A stretch of 64,000 bases of DNA, taken from the NCBI GenBank assembly GCA_001414345.1, contig LLCB01000007.1, positions 372,001 to 436,000 of the forward strand. Reading direction: 5' to 3'. This stretch comes from Hymenoscyphus infarciens (taxonomy: Eukaryota > Ascomycota > Leotiomycetes > Helotiales > Helotiaceae). Positions 25,821-35,297 of the stretch are shown one piece after another (positions within the stretch are counted from its first letter, which is position 1; every line of letters begins with the position of its first letter). The position numbers were made by a program, and so were the translations under genes. The notes beneath the pieces are model-generated. The model did not search any database and was not told the DNA's origin. It was given only the letters and a program-made list of their open reading frames with translations.

Positions 25821-27270
25821 TAAGGTAAGTATACTTTTTAACTTATAAAATAAATAACGCTAACTCTAATTAGGAAATTAGTATACGATTAAGAAAAGTA
25901 GCTAAAAGTGCTTAAATAATCTTAAATTAAGATTATTTAAGCTTTTAAAGTAAGCTAATTACTTCGATATTAAGTGATCTAGAGTAATTAGTTCAAAAAA
26001 GGCCTAGTTTTAAGACATAATTTAGGAACTTGTTATAGTAATGAAAGTCGATTTATATAGTCTTTTTATATTATATATATATATCTCTTACTTTAATATA
26101 TTTTAATTTAATATTTAATACCTTTTACAATTATTTATTAATTATATAACTTTTGTGATTTACGATTTACGATTTACGATTTAGCCTCTAAAAAATCTAC
26201 GTTTATTGATTTACGATTTACGATTTACGATTTAGCTCTAAAGGGCTATATACTTAGAAATCTAAGCTTTATAATTTATGATTTGCGATTTATGATTTAC
26301 GATTTGCGATTTAGTCGTCGTTTCCGACTTTTAGTATGTACAGGACGCCCTAATTGGCAAGGAAGTTTGAATCCCACCGAATTTCATCATCGCGAACGCT
26401 TTGAATAACGAGATTCAATGGTTCGAAAGGAATACGTTGCCCAGATGTGAGATCTTACTAGAACAATGACGGAGACGCTTACTTGTCCTACTGTCTTTCC
26501 AGAGTTAGGGAGTAGCTAAGTACAAACCCTGATGATCCCTATTTCCTTGGAGTTTTCGCGGACGGGATCTAGTGTTGCAATCTCGTGCGGTGCGTATTAC
26601 ATAGTATAATCCAATTACGGGTATTATGCTAAGCGGTAGGGATTGGATACACATCACTCGTTGTTATCTCTTGTCTCAAGAACATAGTATTAGTCTAGAG
26701 ATCCTCGAAAACACCCTAGAGAGGGACGCAAAGCATACTGTTGTAAACAGTTAATAGTGGGTTGGTCAGATTCCCGTTCCTGCTTCGACGAGAAGGTTTC
26801 AGGTTTCTGGTTTGGAAAGGGATGCAAGTGTAGCAGTAGGTGGAAGAAGCACTATGTTAAAAGTAGCAAGAAAAAGGAAGCATGAAAGATGAGAGATGGG
26901 GGATATGAACAGCTAGCAAGTGCTGGAGAAGACTTTTACAATTCAAGGTGGGTTTTGCAATGCTGAGAATGTCTCAAAATCAACCCCCCCCCCCCAACGA
27001 GGGCTACTAGGCAATCTATCAAAGTCGAAGAAGACGCACGTTGGACTTCACGTGTTACTTCACGTGTTGTCGAGAACACCAAGGCCAATGTCAGTCAAGG
27101 ACCGAAAAAAAGACACCCCCCCACGATTCGTTTCCGATGACAATAAATCGTGTATATGAAGGGAATCCGAGAAGGGGGGGGGGTTCATACTCTAAAAGAA
27201 CTAGTCCGTATTGGGAGGTAGGGCGGGTTTCTTCCCAATGGAGTGTGAGGAAAGGAGCGACCTCGACCTG

Positions 27271-27522
27271 TCATGGCGCGATATTGAGCCTCTCAAGCTT
27301 GAGTGGGAAGGAACGACCCCAACGGTCGAGCCGGGTCGACCATTCATCCTCTCTAGTCTTAGTACTTCTAGGAAAGGCCCTTAGAAGGCTGTCGACCACG
27401 TCCACAACTTCCGCGGAGTTGAGGTGTGCGGCTCCCAACTTCCAAGTGTCTTTCAAAGTTCTCCGGAAATCAAGTTTTGTTGCTCTCCTGATTGCAATAA
27501 AGGCTGCTTCTCAACCCCACTT
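27271..27522 (-). pseudogene. Putative coding fragment (helical protein remnant)
   Basis: On the minus strand an open frame of over 80 codons ends at TGA 27271-27273. Its translation includes AAFIAIRRATKLDFRRTLKD, NSAEVVDVVDSLLRAF and DRWGRSFPLKLERLN, much more protein-like than other frames nearby. There is no ATG in the frame, and no clear upstream exon could be built. It may be an isolated last exon or a decayed gene. I do not recognise the family. Confidence 0.3.
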
Positions 27523-28432
27523 CTATCTAATATATACGTGACAACTAAATCAGGGTCACCGTTATTACTAACAATATTATAAACGTTGCTTTACCTCGAT
27601 CATTTCTCTTTGCAAGGCCACTACCTAGTTTTAGGAACCTCCTCGCAAGTAATCCGTTCCTCTCTCGCTAGCAACTATCCTTCCCAAAGCAAATTCATGA
27701 AATATTTTCTAGTGCTAGTTCAATCGAGGTGTATAATTTAGTATTCCAACAGCCTTTGTTTCAGACCTATCAAGTTCATGGTCACTCCATTACTTGTTGA
27801 TTCCGCGTGTTCGTTCCTGCCATGATATCAAAACCTGACTCATCCATACCTAAACTGGAAGCCCAAAGCCTATTCTGCAAACTCTCACCTAAATTGCGGA
27901 GCTGTCGTGGGATCAAGCGTCGGTCTAGTCCTTCCTCTTCGAAAGAACTAGTGGTATGTAGATTGTTTCCCGCAGGGTACCATGTACTTTAGGATCTTAG
28001 TCTCACCGTGCTCCGTCTCTTGATTCCAAGAGGCATAGATAGCTTTGGCGATGTAACGAGATGGAAAGAGACAAGGAGACAAAATATCTAATATTTCTCC
28101 AAAGTCATGCTTTCATTGAGAAGCAGGTGACGGGATGATAGAAACTGTTGGAGACACAGCCATGTGGCCAGGACGCGACGCTCAATCTCGCATAGGGGAA
28201 CATTGGAAGCGTAAAATGGAGGATGGGGTGGGACAGAGTTGGTTTCCTTCCTCCGTCTGGGCACTTCCTAGGGGCAGGGAATGGGTCATGACAGAAGAAG
28301 GAGCGTCTATTATTTTGAGGGCGGGCTGGTATGGCGGACACATTAATAAAAGCAGTTGCAAGACATGGAATTGGAAACCACTTGACCTACTAGGCGTAGT
28401 ATTTTCTGAACGTCTCTCAGCTCGTTACCACT

Positions 28433-28457
28433 TTTTGGTGCGCTTTTAGCACCAAAA
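28433..28457. repeat. Hairpin, 9-bp perfect stem
   Basis: TTTTGGTGC and its complement are separated by 7 bases. It stands just before an AT-rich stretch (28480-28770) that may be a small RIP-mutated remnant. Confidence 0.5.
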
Positions 28458-28479
28458 CTAAGCAAAAACCACTCACACA

Positions 28480-28770
28480 CCTACTTTTATTCTTATAATT
28501 AATTAACAACCATAACATAAAATAGCAAAGAAACACCGAAGATCTAAAGGTTGCTAGGCCTCTAAACGAAAGACTTGTCGACGTGAGGTCCTAGTTTAGC
28601 AGCGTACTATTATTATTAGTAGAAGTAGACAGAATACAAATAAGTAAGAGTTACTCTTTTAGGCATAAGATAACCTAGATTATATATCTATTTTAAAGAG
28701 TAGTGTTAGAGACCTTAGTTTCTATTACTTTTTATATAATATATATATAGTAGAGGTGAAAAAAGAGGGT
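28480..28770. other. AT-rich, RIP-like remnant
   Basis: Composition and phrases such as GAGTAGTGTTAGAGAC resemble the interior of elements A and B (about 17110-17125). It is probably a short transposon relic; no termini were found. Confidence 0.35.
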
Positions 28771-29790
28771 TATGTTCAAGCGAGAAACTGAGCTAAAAAT
28801 TAGCTAAGGACGCTCAGAAAATACTAGACCGAGTAGTATCCGTGAGAAACAACAAATTACGGTTCACTATCAATGGTGAAAAGGCACTTGACGGTAAAAA
28901 GAGGTTCTATCTACCACCACACCAGCACTTTACATCTTCCATGTTAAAGCTGAAGTGTTAAAGAATCGGGCTGCTCTGCCATCCCATTGATACTATTGTC
29001 TCGGGGAATTCCGAAAAATGCAGCTAAATAAATTAGGTTACTTGAGCTCACTCACAACTACCTTGGTAACTCTTGTGTTTCAACTGAATTGTCCTACCTC
29101 GCCTTCTCGTATACTTTTGCATGATTAAACGAGTGTACGGCAAGCATACACACACCCGAAACTCGACTTTCAACATACAAATCTCAGCAGAGTCCACCCT
29201 CAAAGAGTTCATCTCCACTCACGGTTGCCAGATGGCATCGGATGGATAGGCTTCCAAAATACCCTTACTAACCTAGAAGAATTCAAGAAGAACCCAGTGG
29301 ACCGTGATGGAACGATGAAGCAGCCACGCAGAAAAGGGTAAAAAGATGCTTAAGCTTAAGTCAAGGTTCGCAGAATCATAGAAGTTGAGAATGATTGAGA
29401 GTGGTTAGCTGCTATCTTCAAGTGCTATTGAGAGAGGGGAATTACCACTCTCGCGTGCCATCCGAGAGGGGACTAACACACGAAGTACCTTGTCCAAATT
29501 CAATCTGTCCTCGTCAAACTTGCCATTCAAGGCTTCGACTTCCCCCTTTCACCGCCACGAATCTCACCTTTATTCACCGTTGAAACTCCCATGAAGTTCA
29601 GATTTTTTTTAAAAAAAACCCTGGAATTCTACCAAAAGAAACCTCACCTAACAGTGGGTGCTCCTACCCACTTCCAAGATATGAGTAGGCAACAATGCAT
29701 GAACACCGAACCAACTAGACACGCTCCTCGAGACTTGTATACCATACATACCCAACCCAACCCAACCCACGAGACCCAAGAAAAGAGGAG

Positions 29791-29826
29791 AGAACCAAAA
29801 ACAGAACCAAAAACAGAACCAAAAAC
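29791..29826. repeat. 12-bp tandem repeat, three copies
   Basis: Three identical copies of AGAACCAAAAAC. Confidence 0.85.
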
Positions 29827-31730
29827 AAAGCAATAGAAATCCATAAAAAAAACCGGGAATCCCCCCAGACCTTGTATCCCAAACAAAAGCGAAGAAACCA
29901 GAAATCGCGCACGAGGCGAGAAAAGCCCCTGCCAATTTTCCAAGTCCCTCGAACCCTCACGTTGTCTGTCTCTTGACCGCATCGCATTCACATATAGGAA
30001 CCCAAGAGATAATATATATGTATATCCCCACTGTCCCTTCTGTCACTCCACAAGAGTATCGCTAGCAACATCACCCAACGACTCTCACCCCACCACAGAG
30101 AAGTAAGTACCACATAACCGACCAAAAGGAGAGAGGGAGCAGTCAGCTTTCCTATCTCCACTTGAGCGTATTTACCCCTCCCCATTCTCCCGTCCGCTCT
30201 GCCATCCGCCCTCCCCGTGATCTCACACCCTAGCACCTAAAAACCAAGAATTCGAATATAAAAAAAAGAGTATCAAAATCCACAATTGTTAGGCTATGGA
30301 GCGCGGTGTAACAAAGCAAGTTCGCGACCAAACCCAGCACGTAGTTTTTCCCACCGCTTCGATAGAAAGAAAATTCGGGTTTTTGATTATCCAGGAAAAG
30401 AAAAAAAAACGCTTCCATACTTCCTTCCATGCATCCACCTCGACATTCAATATCAGAAGCTAAAGTACCAAAAACAGTACACACCCGACACGACTTGGGT
30501 AGCAAAGATGCAGATCACATGAATCGTGGAGGCTCATGGTTCACGTTGCAACATTCAACGCCACCCAAAAGAAGAATAACACGAGCTTTTCCCTCTCGGA
30601 GAAAGGGAGGAACTTCGTCATCTTTGTAATTGATACTCCCCGTATGCTGGGCTAGCAAAAGAAACAAAAATAGAAACAAACTCTCTTTCTCCAGGAAGCA
30701 AAGATCTACAAAGTCTCAAGCACTACCGACAGGAGAAGAATTATACCTCCGAACGTTGCAGAAAAGGGGTCCAACGAAAAAATCCAATAGACTGACTCCC
30801 CACCAAACTCCCCAAAACCCCCAGCAAAAAAGGGTCAATAAAAGCGGAAATTGCATCACCATCGCTCGAGGGCAAGCATTCGTCAAGGAAGGTGTTCTGA
30901 GAATAGAAACTCCAAAAAACCGAACTAAAAAGAAGAAAAAATCAGGGTTAAACAATGCACACCCAGTCTCATCCTCGTCTCATCCCGACCAGCCAGCTTC
31001 TCGAAGAACCAAACGAACAACTGAGCATATTCAACCACCACCATGGCCATACGACGACGTGCCAATCATTACCTCAAACCCATTCTCCGCGCTCGATTGA
31101 TCGAGAAGGGGGGGGGGGGCACGACCCCGAAATCGCCCTTGTCCCCACATACGAATCGATATTCCTGATCCTCGCCCTGTCCAAAAACCCCGAACCCAGC
31201 AAGACGAACCCAGCAAGAAAACGAGAGTTATGATCCGAGCAGTTGTAGGTCTGAACTCTATATCGTAACATATATTTCTAGTTTCCTTTTTTTGGGCAAT
31301 GAACGGTGTGTTTCTGAATAGTTGTGCACCCACGCGAACCGGCCGCGTAGTTTCCTCACCTAGTAAAATAAAAACGGTGCCCCACTGTGTGGTGGGGTGG
31401 AGATGGGGGACCCATACTTTAAGACCCAAAACCATAAAAGGTTGCATCATCGGTCCTTGGCGGTACCTAGCAAAGGGGAGGAGAACGACGGGGGTGTAGA
31501 GTTGAGGAAAGCTAGGTGAGTAAGTAAGATTCATCCCCATGGGATCGAAAGAATCTTAATTGGACCCAAGAAAAAAGAGGGAAAAACCGGCGGTTCAATA
31601 GGTCAGCACGGGGACGATGCGATGCAAGTACACCCCACGCTCCGTAAGTATCAAAACCATCAGCCGGATTAAGGGTCCTGCTACTTTTGGTAAAAGATAG
31701 GCAGGAACATTGTTCTCCGTACGTTCTCTC

Positions 31731-31770
31731 GAGGACCCTCAAGGACCCTCAAGGACCCTCAAAGACCCTC
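31731..31770. repeat. 10-bp tandem repeat, four copies
   Basis: Four near-identical units of AAGGACCCTC. Confidence 0.85.
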
Positions 31771-31904
31771 AGGAGTCAGGATCAGGACCCTTCATGCTTG
31801 AACCGGAGACCCTTCTGTAAGTAGAGGGCGATGCGATGGCCAGCGACCACGGCGTCGCAATATTGACTTGACGTGCGGGGGGAAGCACCAGATCTGGGGC
31901 GGGA

Positions 31905-31946
31905 GGCGTTGGCGTTGGCATTGGCATTGGCATTGGCATTGGCATG
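31905..31946. repeat. Hexamer microsatellite GGCRTT
   Basis: Two GGCGTT units followed by four GGCATT units and a degenerate one. It creates a spurious Met-Pro repeat in a minus-strand frame. Confidence 0.85.
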
Positions 31947-33611
31947 GGAAGAAACCCACCTCGCAGAACCCTTCTAGTAACATCGCCTGGTCGCATTTGC
32001 ATTTGCAAGCGACAGGGCTGTGGAATACTTACTGTCGGGTAGAATAGAATTGGAATTGGAAAATAGAAACATGACCTCATCGGACCCTTCAAAACTTTTT
32101 TCTCCAACGACGAACTCTGATGATCAGACCCGAAAGCGTTGCAGATCGGTGCATTTTCGCATAAGCACGAATAAGCACCTGGCAGCAGCTCCAAGTGAAG
32201 GTTGGTCGGAAAAAACTAAAAACTTCCCGTGATCTGAGAGGCGAGCTACGTCATAGTACTTAGTACTTATCACTGTCCAAAAACAACAACAACAACCTGA
32301 ACAACCCTGAGCCAACGTAGACAAAATACAACTAGCGGTGGTTCAACGGCGCGTCGACGAGGGTCTCCACCACGAACGCGGAGTAGACTCAGTCGAGCGA
32401 GCGAGCGAGCGCATGGCTCTGGAGTCTGCACTGCCTTTCTTTTCTGAGGAACTCCCCGTAGGTAGACTAGTGGCCAACAGGGTAGGGGTAGGGTCCAAAG
32501 GTCTAATGATGTCTAAACAGGTCATCGCAGCTCGCGGATTTGCTTCCCCAAGTGTAGGCCGGGTCACAATTGGTCAAGGATTCGACTCGGAATCTCGGAG
32601 CGGCCCTGCAAGAGCCCTGGCAAACGTCAGGCCATCGAGTATTTGGTAAAGCGGCATGTGTGGCTGGAAATTTATGCAGATGCAGCGAATCAGCTGGACT
32701 GGAGAAAGAGGGAAGGAAGCAGCAACAAAGGGACGTGACTGCAGAGAGAGCCTCAAGAGACCGAGAAGCTGCGCTGCATCCAGGGCCCAGAGAAACATCC
32801 AAAAGAATCTGTCGAGCGGTGTGACGTCGGCGGCATTGAGCATCTTTCCCTTCTCCTTCCAGCGAGTCTGACAAGCCTGGAAACATGTCAAAACATGTCA
32901 AAAAACATGCGATGATAGGTCTGGGACAGGTACAGTTCTTGGGTGACCACCACCACCTTTTCCGTGCGTATTTCATACCAGCAGCGGCTTCTCGTGCACG
33001 CGTTTCAATTTTGGCTGGGATTGACCCAAGCATCTGCAGTGGTCTAGACTTGAGCAATGTTGACGACTTTCACACCCCAAAGGATTCTGAGCAAAAATAA
33101 TACTCCACATTGTGCCACGTATCGAGGTTGACCGCATGCCAATTCTCCTCTCGAATTTCGAACTGCTGAGCGCGCGAGTTCATGGAGGAAATATTAGGCA
33201 ATGATTGCGCATAAAGGATGGAGACGTTGAAGCAGAGCTGAGGGATGAGGTGAGTTTGGGAGGGGAGCGCGTGAGCAAGGGCTACCACCCTCCGCATCGC
33301 ACGAGAGCGGCAGTTATGTGAAAAAGTGATCCCGCCCTTAAAACAAGGTAGATAGATACCCACAACAAACATGACCTTAGAGAGAATGGTAAACTATCGC
33401 CATACGATAGACATAGCTGTAGTTATTATAGACGCGAGATAAGGAACAACTTTGTACGAGAAAGAGACAGAAAACGACCATCGGCGACCATCGGAAAAGA
33501 GCGACAGAAAAGAGCAACGGAAAAGAGCCACAGGAAACTGCCATTTCCCATGCGCAGAGACATGGCAATGTCCAGTTCTTAAACTCCCCGCTGTGGTCCT
33601 GGGCGCTCCTA

Positions 33612-34115
33612 GCTCATTAAACGACCTTGCGCCTTTCGAGGTCTAGACTCTAGAGCTTCATCGGTAGCTACTAGCCACGCAATCAACGCCCCTTCCTCAA
33701 AACCCCATGTCGCAAAGATCTTCTTCTCACAAAATGTCTCATCTGCAGGCGCGGATGTAAATTGGCAATTGCTGATAAGATCCGTGACCCATCCATGGGT
33801 TTGTTTCAACTCGATGGCGGGTGCAGAGTTTGGACGGAAAACGGTTCCTCGCATCGAACTGGTTCGCCACACTGTGGCTGTGCCTCTGAAAAAAAAAATA
33901 AGGGTAAAGAGTGATCAACAGCCGACCCTTTGCGTTGCTTTGGCAGCGAGCGTATGGCCTAAGAAGCTTTTTGTTGGGGGTAAGTATCCCGGTTGAAATG
34001 AAATAGGGCCGTCCGTCATCTTAAATGTACTAGTATTCAAACCCGATCCACCAATCGCCTTTGAAATTTGAGTAGCAAGACGTTTATGCATATTGAGCAC
34101 CAATCGAGGTGCCAT
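33612..34115 (-). pseudogene. Possible decayed two-exon coding locus
   Basis: A minus-strand frame encodes a coding-like stretch (GSGLNTSTFKMTDGPISFQ, GYLPPTKSFLGHT). It is followed, after a T-rich tract ending TTTTTTCAG that resembles a 3' splice site (about 33888-33897), by a second coding-like frame (TVWRTSSMRGTVFRPNSA, AIELKQTHGWVTDLISNCQF) that ends at TAG near 33612. The donor is weak and no start codon or combination gives a clean gene, so I call it a possible relic. The family is not recognised. Confidence 0.25.
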
Positions 34116-34264
34116 GTGCTGTAAAGGCTTGAAAGCTCCCAGGTCTCATAAAACCCAACCCTGGCGAATACAAGTGAATCGCGTATTGCAACTACGATGA
34201 CGTGTCGGATTCATCACAATGTCGAGGGCGATATTCTGACCGTCCATTCAGCAGAAAGAGTTGA

Positions 34265-34504
34265 GTGTGCAAGGTACCGAGACATATCGTAAGGACAATC
34301 TGGGAGCTCGTCCTCGCAGATATTCGGTACCAAAGAATCATCCACGTCGAGTTTCCAGGATACATAATTCTCCGGAAGTTGTTTGATAAGCCAATACCCA
34401 TGCGTACAAGTGGTCTTGTGTTTGTGATGTTCTCAGGGATTTTTGGAGGCTGGAACACCGTCTTGAGCCTGCAACTTGGACGATTGGTGCACCAGGGGCT
34501 GTAG
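34265..34504 (+). pseudogene. Possible fragment of a 2EXR-type fungal protein, truncated by a MITE
   Basis: The frame translates as VPRHIVRTIWELVLADIRYQ and then RIIHVEF, which resembles the LPxELRxxIWxxAL...VV(H/E)V start of fungal 2EXR-domain proteins. It has no ATG, and its stop codon lies inside the left terminus of the MITE at 34490. The resemblance is short and the assignment is tentative. Confidence 0.25.
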
Positions 34505-34705
34505 GAATTCGTGACTGTATTTTCGAAGTACTTACACTTCTATCGTTATTCCAACTCCTTTAGAACAATAAACATATTAAAATCTTGATTATTTAAGCCT
34601 TTTAGGATAATAGAATCGATTTGTCGAGTCTCGAATAAATAATAGAAGGAGTAGTAGAGAGTTAGTTAACTATTCGCCAGTCACGAATTCCTGCACCCCC
34701 TGGTG
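34490..34705. mobile_element. Small hAT-like MITE, 216 bp
   Basis: Both ends carry CACCAGGGGSTGYAGGAATT followed by CGTGACTG as an inverted repeat of about 28 bp. The interior is AT-rich with no coding capacity. The CAGGG start is typical of hAT-type TIRs. A clean 8-bp target duplication is not visible, so the superfamily is provisional and the exact outer boundary may shift by a few bases. Confidence 0.75.
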
Positions 34706-34868
34706 GTGAGACGGTGAGTGACATGTCCCGGTACGATGGTTGATGACTGAAGGCTAGAAGATGAAGGGATGGCGCTGAGAAGAGTTACCCTTCAATTGGG
34801 TCATGTAAGATTTTAAACCGCAAGCAGACGCAAAAGCAACACGAACGTCGTAGAGTATTCGATGAAAA

Positions 34869-35297
34869 TCAAGCAATCTCCGGAATGGAGGTTATTCCAT
34901 TCGTAGGTCTTCGGGCGAGTCTAGAATACTTAGCCATTGGCCTCATTTCCGCTCGATAATTTCTGGCGGCAGAATCTAGTTTGCCGATGTAGTTGTGCTG
35001 CAACTGTATACCGAAATCTGCATGGAGCTCTTGTGAAGAATAATACCTTACGCGTGGACCTTCATTTACATTGAACATCAACAGCTGTGGTAAAGATCCC
35101 ACCACACACCTCAGCTTGAATGGCGTTACAAAATCGCTGAATTGGGCCGTTGAAAGGTAACTTGATCGGAGGACGGAGGAGGGGTCCGCCTCCACGATCG
35201 CGCGCATGGGATTGTGAATGGCCATCCAATGCCCCTGCCCTTGACGGCTCACTATCTCGCTAAGCGCGAGCTCTTGCGGGCAAGCTTCCATTTCCAA
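34869..35297 (-). CDS. Unsupported hypothetical ORF, 142 aa
   Basis: A single-exon ATG-started frame on the minus strand. Parts look protein-like (SDFVTPFKLRCVVGSLPQ, HNYIGKLDSAARNYRAEMRP), but there is no recognised domain and the surroundings are gene-poor. It could be an exon of the same decayed locus as the minus-strand fragments at 33.6-34.1 kb. Confidence 0.25.
   Translation of the reverse strand: MEMEACPQELALSEIVSRQGQGHWMAIHNPMRAIVEADPSSVLRSSYLSTAQFSDFVTPFKLRCVVGSLPQLLMFNVNEGPRVRYYSSQELHADFGIQLQHNYIGKLDSAARNYRAEMRPMAKYSRLARRPTNGITSIPEIA

Larger units (their letters stand above)
19512..26352. mobile_element. Element B: second copy of the large TIR transposon, without nested insertions
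   Basis: 6,841 bp flanked by a 5-bp duplication ATTGG (19507-19511 and 26353-26357). The ends TACGGCATCCCGTACGTAC and GTATGTACAGGACGCCCTA are inverted repeats, and the similarity extends inwards for about 170 bp through heptamer arrays, a block TTAGATTTCTAAGTATATAG and an AATAAACRTAGATTTTTTA block. The interior matches element A throughout, with RIP-like differences. Minus-strand translation around 20650-21000 still shows an acidic protein-like stretch broken by stops (for example DIDIDIDIEEDANSEG), hinting that the main gene ran on the minus strand, but no transposase motif can be recognised. Confidence 0.8.
26358..29000. other. Gene-poor unique DNA right of element B
   Basis: Normal composition, with no complete gene. 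Notable sites are C and G homopolymers at about 26984-26995 and 27175-27182, and two CACGTG palindromes 12 bp apart at about 27049-27065. Open frames such as 27041-27541 on the plus strand are not supported as coding. Confidence 0.4.
29001..33600. other. Gene-poor region with low-complexity runs
   Basis: No gene is supported on either strand. The long open frames (for example 30630-31100 plus and 32503-33057 minus) lack recognisable protein features or splice structure. A 12-bp tandem AGAACCAAAAAC x3 lies at 29791-29826, a 10-bp tandem (RGGACCCTCA type) x4 at 31731-31770, a GGCRTT hexamer array at 31905-31946 and a G10 run near 31110. Confidence 0.4.

Noticed and set aside
9290..26352. Elements A and B as LTR retrotransposons because of 5-bp target duplications and direct repeats near each end
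   Set aside because: The termini are inverted, not direct, and do not start TG or end CA. The direct repeat of about 75 bp is internal to the TIRs and not at the borders.
8594..26352. TA target duplication for the C/A/B family
   Set aside because: Every element end has TA next to it, but in all three the TA belongs to the terminus itself; outside it distinct 5-bp direct repeats are found (CTATC, GCCCG, ATTGG).
27041..27541. 166-codon plus-strand frame
   Set aside because: It has no ATG at its start and a random-looking composition. The opposite strand in the same place is more protein-like.
29644..30236. Minus-strand frames rich in Phe/Trp/Gly
   Set aside because: They are created by the 12-bp AGAACCAAAAAC repeat and neighbouring C/A-rich DNA, with no domain.
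31769..32194. Minus-strand frame with Met-Pro repeats
   Set aside because: The repeat is a translation of the GGCRTT microsatellite; the rest lacks coding character.
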